64,000 nt of DNA, from the NCBI RefSeq assembly GCF_000018425.1, contig NC_010424.1, positions 1,364,001-1,428,000 on the forward strand, given 5' to 3'. The translations under genes were made by a program, and so were the position numbers. The notes below the pieces were generated by a model. The model worked only from the letters and a program-made list of their open reading frames with translations, searched no databases and was not told the origin of the DNA. How positions within the stretch are numbered: the first letter of the stretch is position 1; each line of letters opens with the position of its first letter. This document shows positions 44,577 to 52,983 of this stretch, in pieces. Source of the stretch: Candidatus Desulforudis audaxviator MP104C (GTDB lineage: Bacteria; Bacillota; Desulfotomaculia; Desulfotomaculales; Desulforudaceae).

Positions 44577-44931
44577 CGGGACGCACACCCCTGATTCAAC
44601 GGGCCCGGGCCCAGGCGGCCACCTGCGGCCAGCTTTCCCGCGTGACGAAAGCGAAGGACCAGAGGTAGCTCAGGACAAACCCCAGGTAGACAGGGTAAAG
44701 GTAACGCCACCGCCAGCGCGCGAAGATGTTCCTGTAGGTGCACAAGAGGTGCCAGCCGCCGAATACCTAGCGTTGTGGCACGGGACGAGGAAATTCATAT
44801 GGAATCCTTCAGGGGTTCTCTGTGAAAGTAGCCTCGGGATTTCGCGGGTGGTCGCGGACGGTCGGGCGGTATAGAAAAACACATGTTAGAAACAATATCA
44901 AGAACAAAAGAAATAACAGGAGGTCGGAACC
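44577..44931. other. Non-coding gap between gene relics and hsp20
   Basis: Apart from the glycosyltransferase relic, nothing recognisable is encoded. The last 60 bp become A-rich before the hsp20 ribosome site AGGAGG and probably contain its promoter. No CIRCE or other heat-shock operator was seen. Confidence 0.5.
44596..44766 (-). pseudogene. C-terminal fragment of a membrane glycosyltransferase gene
   Basis: After an in-frame TAG at 44767-44769, the minus strand encodes CTYRNIFARWRWRYLYPVY, then a hydrophobic segment (LGFVLSYLWSFAFVT) and a basic end before TGA 44596. The Tyr/Trp/Arg-rich membrane-proximal pattern resembles the C-terminus of GT2 family transferases. No N-terminal part is present. 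Family assignment is tentative. Confidence 0.45.
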
Positions 44932-45360
44932 ATGGGCCTGAGACGTTGGGACCCCCCCGAACTGACGACCCTGCGCGAACAGATGAACCGGCTGTGGGAC
45001 ACGCTGCGGACCGGAACGCGGGAGGCCGCCGCCCCGCGGGTCGACGTGCACCAGACAGAGAACGAGGTGGTAGCGGTGGCGGAGCTGCCGGGCGTGCCCT
45101 CCAAGGACGACATCGAGGTGCAGGTAACCAAGGACAGCATCTCCATCCGCGGGGAGATCAAACGGGTGCACGACGTCCGCGAAGAGGACTTCATCCACAG
45201 CGAGCGGTTCTACGGCAGTTTTTCACGGATCCTGCCCCTGCCGGTCGAGGTCAAGCCGAATGAAGCGACGGGGCGATTCGAGAACGGGATTCTGGAAATA
45301 CGGATTCCCAAGACCGAAGCCGGCCGCAGACCGAAGGCGCACCGCGTGGACATCAACTAA
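44932..45360 (+). CDS. Hsp20 / alpha-crystallin small heat-shock protein
   Basis: 142-aa ATP-independent holdase. The alpha-crystallin domain spans about residues 38-128, with VAELPGVPSKDDIEVQV, a GSFSRILPLP block and the A-x-x-x-GxL-type ENGILEIRIPK. The N-terminal arm is short. AGGAGG lies before ATG 44932. It is followed by two DUF3231 genes on the same strand, possibly but not certainly one transcript. Confidence 0.93.
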   Translation: MGLRRWDPPELTTLREQMNRLWDTLRTGTREAAAPRVDVHQTENEVVAVAELPGVPSKDDIEVQVTKDSISIRGEIKRVHDVREEDFIHSERFYGSFSRILPLPVEVKPNEATGRFENGILEIRIPKTEAGRRPKAHRVDIN

Positions 45361-45438
45361 GCGGGGAAACTCCAGACCGCGGTAGAATCGTAGCACAGGC
45401 TATCCGTCGAATGATAAGCGCCGAGGAGGCTCCTGGCT

Positions 45439-45945
45439 GTGAAGCTTACAGATATTGCCAAGATGGCAGGGGTTCAGGGTGGTCACTTACCGCTGCTGGC
45501 CGGTGAGGCTCACGCCATCTGGCGGTTCCTGACGTTACGTTATACCTTCTTTGAGTTTACCCAACTTGTGAGCAACTATATTGAGGACACCGAGTTGAAA
45601 GCGGGAGTAATGAGGGGCGTGTCCTCCACTTTGCAGAGGCAAATCAGAAAGACGGAGGAACTCCTGGACGCTTTTGGGATTCCCCTGCCGCCCAAACCGC
45701 CGAAGTCGGTGAGCGCCGTGGTGAAATCAGAGACTATGCGGGATGAGACCATCTACCGCATGCTGCTGATCGGCATCCAGTACTTTCAGGAAACTCATAC
45801 GGAAATACAGCGCATGATGAATGACGACAAGCTGCGCAACCTCTTCATGGGTTGGATGAAGGAAGAAATGAAAATGTATGACCTTATGGTCAAATATGGC
45901 AAGATGAAGGGCTGGTACTGGAGCGCCCCCCAGTACAAGCATTAG
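45439..45945 (+). CDS. DUF3231 family protein, copy A
   Basis: 168-aa alpha-helical protein recognised as DUF3231 by its pattern GEAHAIWRFLTLRYTFFEF, then a FGIPLPPKPP turn, and the ending MVKYGKMKGWYWSAPQY. The family is found in spore formers and is related to spore coat and ferritin-like helical proteins; its function is unknown. GTG 45439 follows GAGGAGG. It forms a tandem pair with the next gene, sharing length and all major motifs, so a duplication is clear. Confidence 0.8.
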   Translation: MKLTDIAKMAGVQGGHLPLLAGEAHAIWRFLTLRYTFFEFTQLVSNYIEDTELKAGVMRGVSSTLQRQIRKTEELLDAFGIPLPPKPPKSVSAVVKSETMRDETIYRMLLIGIQYFQETHTEIQRMMNDDKLRNLFMGWMKEEMKMYDLMVKYGKMKGWYWSAPQYKH

Positions 45946-45959
45946 GAGGTAGCCGACTT

Positions 45960-46484
45960 TTGGTCCAGTTGTCGGACATAATGGACGCGCTCAGCAGCGC
46001 AACCACAGGGCAACGGCAGAGCAAGTTATATGCCGGAGAAGCCCACATCCTGTGGGAAACCCTGCAGCAGCGTTACGACTACTACGAATTCAGCCAGATC
46101 GTGATCAACAATATCAGCGACTCGGAATTCAAGATACTGGCGTCCAAAGGCGTCGGGGACACGATGAGGACCCAGATCAACAGGTTGGAGGACCTACTGA
46201 ACACGTTCGGCATACCCCTCCCAAAGCGACCGCCCGAAACCGTGATCGAGTCCGGCGAGACTGACGTCTGGCGGGACGACACAATTTTTAACCTGTTGCT
46301 GATGGGTATTCAAAACTTCCTGGGCGTCCATCTCAGAGGAGTTAAACTGTTTGTATCCGACGGGCTGCGAAACCTGTACAATGAGTTTATGGTAGAAGAA
46401 CTGAAGGTGCACGACAATCTCGTAAAGTACGGCAAGCTTAAGGGTTGGCTGCCAAGCCCGCCGGCGTACAGACAACGGGCCTGA
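45960..46484 (+). CDS. DUF3231 family protein, copy B
   Basis: 174-aa paralogue of the preceding gene: GEAHILWETLQQRYDYYEF, FGIPLPKRPP and LVKYGKLKGWLPSPPAY align directly. TTG 45960 lies after GGAGG and 14 bp downstream of copy A, so they are co-transcribed. The two copies differ enough to suggest separate partners in a heteromer or successive use, which is inference. No signal or membrane segment is seen. Confidence 0.8.
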   Translation: MVQLSDIMDALSSATTGQRQSKLYAGEAHILWETLQQRYDYYEFSQIVINNISDSEFKILASKGVGDTMRTQINRLEDLLNTFGIPLPKRPPETVIESGETDVWRDDTIFNLLLMGIQNFLGVHLRGVKLFVSDGLRNLYNEFMVEELKVHDNLVKYGKLKGWLPSPPAYRQRA

Positions 46485-46580
46485 GGGGATCTGTACGAGA
46501 GTCGGGAACCACTTTGGGGTTGGAGTCGAGGTCCTCGCCCCGTATGGGGCACCAAAACTGAATTCATGCTGCTCAAGGGC

Positions 46581-46922
46581 TCACAACGCCTGAATGCCCA
46601 ATTCGGCCAAGTGGGCGACGATCGCCTGCAGGTCCAGCCGCCCCTGGAGAATGACCTTGCCGTTGACCGCCAGGGCCGGCAACGGGTAGGCGTCGCGGCG
46701 CAAACCCTCGTCCGCGATGGTTTCGCGCTGCCGGTAAGCCACCGCCACCCGGTCACCGTAGCGGAGACGCAGCACCTTTTGCAGCAATTTGAACTGGGCA
46801 TCCACGGGGAGCACGTCCCCCACGCTGTCTGGCGGTCAGCAGGGCGCCTCGACGCCTTCGGGGGTTTCGCCGATCACCCACACCACGGCCTCCGCCGTCA
46901 TCCCGTTTCTACTCTCGGTCAA
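46581..46922 (-). CDS. Candidate selenoprotein, thioredoxin-like fold, Cys-Sec motif
   Basis: A frame that is coding-like on both sides of one UGA (46836-46838). ATG 46901 gives 106 residues, and TTG 46922, with GGTGAT six bases upstream, gives 113. It reads VVWVIGETPEGVEAPC, then UGA, then PPDSVGDVLPVDAQFKLLQ, and further on YPLPALAVNGKVILQGRLD. A beta strand followed by a redox Cys pair, a helix and a cis-Pro-like LPALAV is the thioredoxin pattern (YuzD-like small proteins). UGA falls at the second redox position, and a SECIS-like hairpin starts ten bases later. A shorter protein from GTG 46823 would lose the active site. It lies after hydA, behind a terminator. Confidence 0.62.
46798..46825 (-). 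promoter_or_regulatory. bSECIS-like hairpin after the in-frame UGA
   Basis: On the minus strand, GCGT and ATGC pair as outer stem, GGGG and CCCC as inner stem. There is a GTGG bulge on the 3' side and a loop ACGTGC containing GT. The distance to the UGA is ten bases to the stem, which fits bacterial selenocysteine insertion elements. Confidence 0.45.
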
Positions 46923-46944
46923 CCCATCATCACCATCCGATCCG

Positions 46945-46966
46945 GAAAAAGGGGGCCTAGCCCCTA
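46945..46966 (-). terminator. Terminator after hydA
   Basis: The minus strand reads AGGGGCTAGGCCCCCTTTTT: a GC stem followed by five T, 20-40 bp after the hydA stop. It resembles the AAAAAGGGG hairpin family elsewhere in the window but lacks the GAAAGTCA flank. Confidence 0.8.
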
Positions 46967-46983
46967 TTTTGTGTCCCCTGTTT

Positions 46984-48756
46984 TTACCTGACTTGGGGAG
47001 CTGGACTACTCGCTCTCGCCAACTCCGGGTGGGCCGACCGCGGCGTGTAGCTGGTATGCAAAAGCTTGTGCGATTTTTCGCCCAGCGGTTCGCCCAGGAA
47101 CCGTTCGTACAGCTCGATGATGGCCGGGTTCTCGTGGGACTTGCGCAGCTTCATCCCCTTGTCCAGGCGGTAGATCCCGGCGGCGCGCCGCTGCCGGACA
47201 TCGGGATTGGCACAGATCGGCTGGCCGCCCCCGCCGATGCAGCCGCCGGGACAAGCCATCACCTCGATGAAGTGGCAGTCCTTCAACTCGCCAGCCTTCA
47301 GCTTCTCCATCAACATCCGGGCGTGACCCAGACCGTGGGCCACCATCACCCTGACGGGGTTGCCCTCCAGGTCGATGGCCGCCTGCCGGACACCGTCCAG
47401 CCCGCGCACCACCTCGATGTCGATTCCGGGTAAAGGTTTCCCGGTGAGCAGTTCGTAGGCTGTGCGCAGCGCCGCCTCCATCACCCCACCCGTGGCGCCA
47501 AAGATGGCCCCGGCGCCCGTGGAGAGGCCCATGGGGCGGTCGTACTCCTCATCCGGCATATTGTTCAGGTCGATGCACGCCTCGTGGAGCATCCGGACCA
47601 GTTCCCGGGTAGTGAGCACCATGTCCACGTCCCGGTAGCCGCTGGCGTTCATCTCCGGCCGGCCCGCCTCGAATTTCTTGGCGGTGCAGGGCATGATCGA
47701 GACCACCACCATATCCTTCGGGTCGATCCCGGCCTGTTCCGCATAGTAGGTCTTGGCCAGCGCCCCGAACATCTGCTGCGGCGACTTGGCGGTGGACAGG
47801 TGCGGCAGGAACTCGGGATAGAAATGCTCGATGAACTTGATCCACCCCGGGCTGCAGGACGTGATCATCGGCAGCGGGCCGCCTTTGGTGAGGCGGTGGA
47901 TCAACTCGTTCCCTTCCTCGACAATGGTCAGGTCCGCCGTGAAGTCCGTGTCGAACACCCGGTCGAAACCGAGCCGGCGCAGGGCGGCCACCATCTTGCC
48001 GGTCACCGGCGTGCCCGGGGGCAAGCCGAACGCCTCGCCCAGTGTAACCCGGGTTGCGGGCGCGGTCTGCACCACCACGTGTTTGGCGGGGTCGGCCAGC
48101 GCCGCCCAGACGGCCCCAGTGTCGTCACGCTCGTAGATAGCGCCCACGGGGCACACCAGCGCGCACTGTCCGCAGTGTACGCAAACCGAATCGCCCAGGG
48201 GCAGGTTGTAAGGGGGCGCGATCACCGTGGCAAAGCCCCGCAGCTGCGGCCCGATGGCGTGCACCGTCTGCACTTCGGCGCAGACCGTGACGCAGCGCCG
48301 GCAGTAAATGCACTTCTGGGGCTCCCGGATAATCGCCGGGCTGGAGTCGTCCTTCTTGTAAAGGGTCCGGGACATCCGCTGGAACCGGATCTCCCGGAGG
48401 CCCATCAGGTTCGCGGCCGCCTGCAGTTCACAACTGCCGCTCCGGATGCAGAGCAGGCACTCGTTCGGGTGGTCGGAGAGCATCAGCTCTAGGATCATCC
48501 GTCGGGCCTCCCGGACGCCGGGCGTGCCGGTCCGCACCACCATCCCTTCGGTGGCCGGCAGGGTGCAGGAGGCCAGGTATGTCCGGGCACCCTCGACCTC
48601 CACGATGCACATGCGACAGGCCCCGGCCCGGTGGTTCAACTGCTTCAGGTAGCAGAGGGTCGGGATGGCAATGCCCAACTGCCGGGCCGCGTCCAGCACG
48701 GTGGTCCCCGGTTCAACCGTCACGGGCCGGCCATCTATGGTCAGAGTAACGGCCAT
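46984..48756 (-). CDS. hydA: [FeFe] hydrogenase catalytic subunit, trimeric HydA/HndD type
   Basis: 590-aa catalytic subunit. The N-terminal NuoG-like part has a [2Fe-2S] ferredoxin domain (about residues 1-80), a His-ligated [4Fe-4S] segment (DHPNECLLCIRSGSC) and two [4Fe-4S] clusters (CIYCRRCVTVC, CVHCGQCALVC). H-cluster motifs are TSCSPGWIKF, MPCTAKKFE and EVMACPGGCIGGGG, followed by the small-subunit-like C-terminus. ATG 48756 has GGGAGGGAG upstream. With HydB and HydC it should form a cytosolic complex that couples H2 with NAD(P)H, probably together with ferredoxin by electron bifurcation. Confidence 0.95.
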   Translation of the reverse strand: MAVTLTIDGRPVTVEPGTTVLDAARQLGIAIPTLCYLKQLNHRAGACRMCIVEVEGARTYLASCTLPATEGMVVRTGTPGVREARRMILELMLSDHPNECLLCIRSGSCELQAAANLMGLREIRFQRMSRTLYKKDDSSPAIIREPQKCIYCRRCVTVCAEVQTVHAIGPQLRGFATVIAPPYNLPLGDSVCVHCGQCALVCPVGAIYERDDTGAVWAALADPAKHVVVQTAPATRVTLGEAFGLPPGTPVTGKMVAALRRLGFDRVFDTDFTADLTIVEEGNELIHRLTKGGPLPMITSCSPGWIKFIEHFYPEFLPHLSTAKSPQQMFGALAKTYYAEQAGIDPKDMVVVSIMPCTAKKFEAGRPEMNASGYRDVDMVLTTRELVRMLHEACIDLNNMPDEEYDRPMGLSTGAGAIFGATGGVMEAALRTAYELLTGKPLPGIDIEVVRGLDGVRQAAIDLEGNPVRVMVAHGLGHARMLMEKLKAGELKDCHFIEVMACPGGCIGGGGQPICANPDVRQRRAAGIYRLDKGMKLRKSHENPAIIELYERFLGEPLGEKSHKLLHTSYTPRSAHPELARASSPAPQVR

Positions 48757-48769
48757 AAAATCTCCCTCC

Positions 48770-50488
48770 CTACTTCTTGGCCTGCGCCGGGCCGATGCGC
48801 ATGGGACAGACGCCGGTTGGACATTGTTTTTCAACCGCGTGCCGGTCGTACTCATGCCGGTAGTGCCGGGTCGTGCTTAAGACCGGGTTCCCGGCGGTCT
48901 GACCCAACCCGCAAAGCGCGGTCTTTTTGACCACGTTGGCCAGTTCGATCAAAAGCTCCACGTCTTCCTTCGTCGCCCGGCCCTGGGTCAGCCGGGTCAG
49001 GATCTCCAGCATCCGCCTGGTGCCGATCCGGCACGGCGTGCACTTCCCGCAGGACTCGTCCTGCACGAAATCCATGAAAAACCGGGCCACGTCGACCATG
49101 CAGCTGTCCTCGTCCAGGACGATCATGCCGCCCGACCCCATGATCGAGTCGAGCGCGGCCAGGGCCTCGTAGTCGATCGGCGTGTCAATGTACTCCGCGG
49201 GGATGGCGCCCCCCGAGGGTCCGCCGCTCTGGATCGCCTTTAAGCTTTTGCCGTTTTTCATTCCGCCGCCGATGTCGTACACCACTTCCCGCAGGGTGGT
49301 GCCCAGAGGCACTTCCACCAGGCCGGTGTTGACGATTTTGCCGGCCAGGGCGAAAACCTTGGTCCCCTTGCTCTTCTCGGTGCCGATGCCCGCGTACCAG
49401 TCGCCGCCGCGCAGGATGATCGGGGCGATGTTCGCCCAGGTCTCCACGTTGTTAATCACCGTGGGCTTGTCGAACAAGCCGCACTGGGCCGGAAACGGCG
49501 GGCGCGGGCGCGGTTCGCCGCGCTTGCCCGCGATGGAATGAAGGAGCGCCGTTTCCTCGCCGCATACGAAAGCGCCGGCGCCGACACGGATCTCGACGTC
49601 AAAGCTGAAACCCGAGTCCAGGATATCCGTGCCGAGAAGACCCATCTCCCGGGCGCTCTTAATGGCGGCCCCGAAGTTCTTGATCGCCAGCGGATACTCC
49701 GCCCGGATATAGGCGTAACCCTTGGAAGCCCCCACGGCGTAACCGCCGATAGCCATTCCCTCCAGCACCGAGTGCGGGTCGCCCTCCAAAACGCTCCGGT
49801 CCATGAACGCCCCGGGGTCACCCTCGTCGCCGTTGCAGACCACGTACTTGGGCTCGTCCTCGGCCTGCAAGGTGAACTGCCACTTCAGGCCAGTGGGGAA
49901 ACCCGCCCCGCCGCGCCCGCGCAGCCCGGACTTCTTAATCTCCTCCACGACCTGCTCCCTGGTCATCCCGTTCAGCACGCGGGCCAGTGCCGTGTAACCG
50001 TCGCGGCCGATGTACTCCTCGATGGAAAGGGGGTCGATAATCCCACAGTTCCGCAGCACAATCCGCTTTTGCCGGTTGAAGAAGGGGATCTCGGGCAGGC
50101 GCGCCAGCACTCTGCCGGTGTCCGGACACCGGTGCAGCAGACGGTTCACCGGGCGGCCCTCCCGCAGGTGCTCAGTGACCACTGATTCCACGTCCCCGGC
50201 CGTAACCTTCTCGTAGAAAATCCCGTCCGGGTAGACGGTGATCATCGGTCCCAGGTTGCACGGCCCCAGGCAGCCGGTTTCAATCACCCGCACCTTCGCT
50301 TCCAGGCCCTGCTTTCTTATCTCATCAACCAGCGCGCTTTTCACGGACTTGCAGCCGGAGGAAACACAGCCGGTGCCCCCGCAGACCAGGGCGTGGTATT
50401 CGTACCCGTCGACCGGGCGTTCATTCGCCCGCAGCCGCAGCGCCTCGTGCGCCTTGGCCCGCAACTCCGCCAGTCCGGTAATGTTCAT
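48770..50488 (-). CDS. hydB: NuoF-like hydrogenase subunit HydB/HndC
   Basis: 572-aa flavoprotein subunit. The N-terminal thioredoxin-like [2Fe-2S] domain ends in ETGCLGPCNLGP. The FMN/NADH module has GRGGAGFPTGLKW and CNGDEGDPGAFMDR. A [4Fe-4S] site is ESCGKCTPCR with a later Cys in ALCGLG. The C-terminus stops shortly after CPTGVCPMR, so the two-cluster ferredoxin domain often present at the end of HydB is missing. It starts at ATG 50488 after GGGGGAGGTGG and is followed by hydA within 14 bp. Confidence 0.94.
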   Translation of the reverse strand: MNITGLAELRAKAHEALRLRANERPVDGYEYHALVCGGTGCVSSGCKSVKSALVDEIRKQGLEAKVRVIETGCLGPCNLGPMITVYPDGIFYEKVTAGDVESVVTEHLREGRPVNRLLHRCPDTGRVLARLPEIPFFNRQKRIVLRNCGIIDPLSIEEYIGRDGYTALARVLNGMTREQVVEEIKKSGLRGRGGAGFPTGLKWQFTLQAEDEPKYVVCNGDEGDPGAFMDRSVLEGDPHSVLEGMAIGGYAVGASKGYAYIRAEYPLAIKNFGAAIKSAREMGLLGTDILDSGFSFDVEIRVGAGAFVCGEETALLHSIAGKRGEPRPRPPFPAQCGLFDKPTVINNVETWANIAPIILRGGDWYAGIGTEKSKGTKVFALAGKIVNTGLVEVPLGTTLREVVYDIGGGMKNGKSLKAIQSGGPSGGAIPAEYIDTPIDYEALAALDSIMGSGGMIVLDEDSCMVDVARFFMDFVQDESCGKCTPCRIGTRRMLEILTRLTQGRATKEDVELLIELANVVKKTALCGLGQTAGNPVLSTTRHYRHEYDRHAVEKQCPTGVCPMRIGPAQAKK

Positions 50489-50509
50489 CGGTCCACCTCC
50501 CCCTTGCAG

Positions 50510-50977
50510 CTACTTGTATTGCTCCAGAATCTCCGGCACCTTTTCCGGTTCAACCCCGGCGTGCACGTCCTCGTCCACCGTCATTACCGGCGCCAGGGCG
50601 CAGCAGCCGATACACCGGACCACGTCCAGGGAGAAGCGCCGGTCCGGCGTAGTGTCTCCGGCCTTGATCCCCAGCTCTTGTTCCAGCCGGACCTTCACCG
50701 CGGCCGAACCCTTGACGTAGCAGGCGGTGCCGTTGCACAGGGCGATGCCGTGACGGCCGCGCGGCCGGAAGGTGAAAAAGGCGTAAAAGGAAGCCGTTCC
50801 ATAGACCTCGGTCAAAGAAAGCCCCAGTTTATCGGCCACCTCCACCAGCACGGGCTTCGGCAGGTAACCGACGGTCTGCTGGACGTGGGACAGCACCTGG
50901 ATCAGGCTGGACGGCTCACCGCGATGGGCCTCTATGTAACTGACCAACCGGTCCAAAAGAGGTTCTTGCTGAGGCAT
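50510..50977 (-). CDS. hydC: NuoE-like hydrogenase subunit HydC/HndA
   Basis: 155-aa [2Fe-2S] subunit. Four conserved Cys lie in CNGTACYVKG and VVRCIGCCALAP, the NuoE pattern. The N-terminal helical bundle contains HVQQTVGYLP and the EVYGTASFY block. ATG 50977 follows AAGGGAG at six bases; an upstream ATG at 51013 lacks such a site. It is the first gene of the hydC-hydB-hydA operon and passes electrons between the flavin and the other clusters. Confidence 0.93.
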   Translation of the reverse strand: MPQQEPLLDRLVSYIEAHRGEPSSLIQVLSHVQQTVGYLPKPVLVEVADKLGLSLTEVYGTASFYAFFTFRPRGRHGIALCNGTACYVKGSAAVKVRLEQELGIKAGDTTPDRRFSLDVVRCIGCCALAPVMTVDEDVHAGVEPEKVPEILEQYK

Positions 50978-51093
50978 AGGCGACTCCCTTCTTTCGTCAC
51001 TAGTTTCTACCATCTGTTCTAATATTCACATAACTTTGACGGACACCGGATTTCTCCTGCCCAATAATTAAGAAAATTCAGCTTAAAACCGGC

Positions 51094-51134
51094 CAAAAAA
51101 AGGCCGCCGGGAGGCGCTCGAAATGCCGGCGGAT
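51094..51134 (-). terminator. Terminator after hemL
   Basis: On the minus strand, CCGCCGG and CCGGCGG pair around a 15-base loop and are followed by CC and seven T. It lies 35-75 bp after the hemL stop and closes the heme operon. Confidence 0.88.
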
Positions 51135-51168
51135 CAGGAATGGTATCTAAGCCAAGATTATAACGCTC

Positions 51169-52467
51169 CTACCCGGAAAAAGCAAAACGGAATGCTTCCT
51201 CGCAGGCCTCCAGGGTCCGGTCGATGTGTTCGTCGGTGTGTGCCGTCGACAGAAACAGCGCCTCGAACTGGGCCGGGGCGATGTACACCCCGCGCTCCAG
51301 GAGCGCCTGGAAGTAACGGCTGTACCGCGCGGTGTCCGAACGCAGCGCCCCCGCAAAGTCGGTCACCGGGCCGGGCTGGAAGAATACGCACAGCATCGAG
51401 CCGGTTTGAGTGATGTACACTTCGGCCCCGGCCCGGGCCGCCGCCTCCTCCAATCCCCGGGCCAACCGCAGGGTCTTCGACTCCAGGGCCTCGTAAACGC
51501 CCGGCTCGGCCAGCGCTTTGATGGTCGAAATCCCGGCCGCCATCGCCAGGGGATTTCCGGACAGGGTTCCAGCCTGGTAGACCGGCCCGGACGGGGCCAC
51601 CTGTTCCATAATGTCGCGGCGCCCTCCATAGGCCCCCACCGGCAGTCCGCCCCCGATGATCTTTCCGAGGCAGGTCAGGTCAGGCTGAACGCCATAAAGA
51701 TTCTGGGCCCCGCCGTAACTCAGCCGGAACCCGGTGATCACCTCGTCAAAAACTAGCAGGGCACCGTACGCCGCGGTCAGATCCCGAAGCCCCTTCAGGA
51801 AACCGGGCCGGGGCAGGACAAGCCCCATATTCGCAGGGACCGGCTCGACGATCACGGCCGCGATCTCCTCCCCGAGCCGGGCGAAAAGCTCCTTCAGGCC
51901 TTCCAGGTCGTTAAAACCGGCCACGACTGTGTTCCGAGCCGTGTCCTCCGGCACCCCGGGGCTGGTCGGCACCCCGAGGGTCAGCGCCCCGGAACCGGCC
52001 TTTACCAGCAGCGCGTCGGCGTGGCCATGGTAGCAGCCCTCGAACTTCACGATTTTTTCACGCTTGGTGTAGGCCCGCGCCAGCCGCAGGGCGCTCATGG
52101 TCGCCTCGGTGCCGGAATTGACCAGCCGGACCATTTCCACGGACGGTAGGGCCTCCACCAGGAGCCGCGCCAGCTCGATCTCCAGTTCGTTCGGCGCCCC
52201 AAAACTGGTCCCGAACTCGGCGCACTCCTTCACGGCCCGGACCACCAGCGGGTGGGCATGCCCCAGGATCAGGGGGCCCCACGAGGCCACGTAGTCGATG
52301 TACCGGTTGCCGTCCACGTCAAACAGGAGCGCCCCTTCCCCGCGCAAAAAAAATATCGGGTCGCCCCCCACCGCCTTGAAGGCGCGGACCGGGCTGTTCA
52401 CGCCGCCCGGCATGTACTTCTGGGCCTCGGCGAACATCTGGGCCGACCGGAAATGATCCCGTGTCAT
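51169..52467 (-). CDS. hemL: Glutamate-1-semialdehyde 2,1-aminomutase
   Basis: 432-aa PLP enzyme forming 5-aminolevulinate in the C5 pathway. [35 protein letters not shown] and the PLP Lys in [14 protein letters not shown] are all present. It is the last gene of the heme operon, 49 bp after ahbB, and precedes a strong terminator. Together with HemA it supplies ALA to HemB. The length is normal. Confidence 0.97.
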   Translation of the reverse strand: MTRDHFRSAQMFAEAQKYMPGGVNSPVRAFKAVGGDPIFFLRGEGALLFDVDGNRYIDYVASWGPLILGHAHPLVVRAVKECAEFGTSFGAPNELEIELARLLVEALPSVEMVRLVNSGTEATMSALRLARAYTKREKIVKFEGCYHGHADALLVKAGSGALTLGVPTSPGVPEDTARNTVVAGFNDLEGLKELFARLGEEIAAVIVEPVPANMGLVLPRPGFLKGLRDLTAAYGALLVFDEVITGFRLSYGGAQNLYGVQPDLTCLGKIIGGGLPVGAYGGRRDIMEQVAPSGPVYQAGTLSGNPLAMAAGISTIKALAEPGVYEALESKTLRLARGLEEAAARAGAEVYITQTGSMLCVFFQPGPVTDFAGALRSDTARYSRYFQALLERGVYIAPAQFEALFLSTAHTDEHIDRTLEACEEAFRFAFSG

Positions 52468-52515
52468 GATATCACTCCTTCTGCTTCCGGAATCCCCTGC
52501 TGTCCCGGGAATCTC

Positions 52516-52983
52516 CTATCGGAAATACTGCATGCTGCTCCGTTTGAGTTCGGCCGTGCTGAAGAGCACAACGTACTCGCCGATGCCGACCGCGGCACTG
52601 ATCTGCCGCACCAGTTCCCGGCACTCGGCCTCAGTGGGACGGTGCACCATGGCGTAGAGGCTATACGGCCAGCCGGGCGCGGTAGCCCGCTGGTAGCAGT
52701 GGGTCACCTCGGGGTAAGCGGCGATCGCCAGCCCGACTCGCTCGATCTCCTCCGGCGGCACCACCCAGGCCACCAGGGCGTTGCCGCTGTAGCCGACCCG
52801 CTGGTGCCGCAGGGCAGCCCCGAAGCGCCGCATCAGGCCCCGCTGCAGAAAATCCGCGACCGTCTCCAGGAGCTTTTCCTCGGTTACTCCGAGACGCCGG
52901 GCCATCCCGGCGAAAGGACGGCTCTCGACCGGCAGGTCCCCCTGAAGCTCGCGTATGGCTTGCTTTTCGAAGTCACTCAGCAT
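52516..52983 (-). CDS. ahbB: Siroheme decarboxylase subunit AhbB
   Basis: 155-aa Lrp/AsnC-like protein which, with AhbA, decarboxylates siroheme to 12,18-didecarboxysiroheme. The N-terminal winged-helix-like part (residues 1-60) shows MRRFGAALRHQRVGYSGNALVAW. The ending KRSSMQYF is typical of AhbB. It overlaps ahbA by 11 bp. These proteins resemble DNA-binding regulators, but operon context makes enzyme function by far the more likely. Confidence 0.92.
   Translation of the reverse strand: MLSDFEKQAIRELQGDLPVESRPFAGMARRLGVTEEKLLETVADFLQRGLMRRFGAALRHQRVGYSGNALVAWVVPPEEIERVGLAIAAYPEVTHCYQRATAPGWPYSLYAMVHRPTEAECRELVRQISAAVGIGEYVVLFSTAELKRSSMQYFR

Noticed and set aside
46581-46823. An ordinary 80-aa gene starting at GTG 46823 instead of a selenoprotein
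   Set aside because: The coding pattern continues upstream across a single UGA and the short form would lack the first strand and redox motif; kept as the main alternative.
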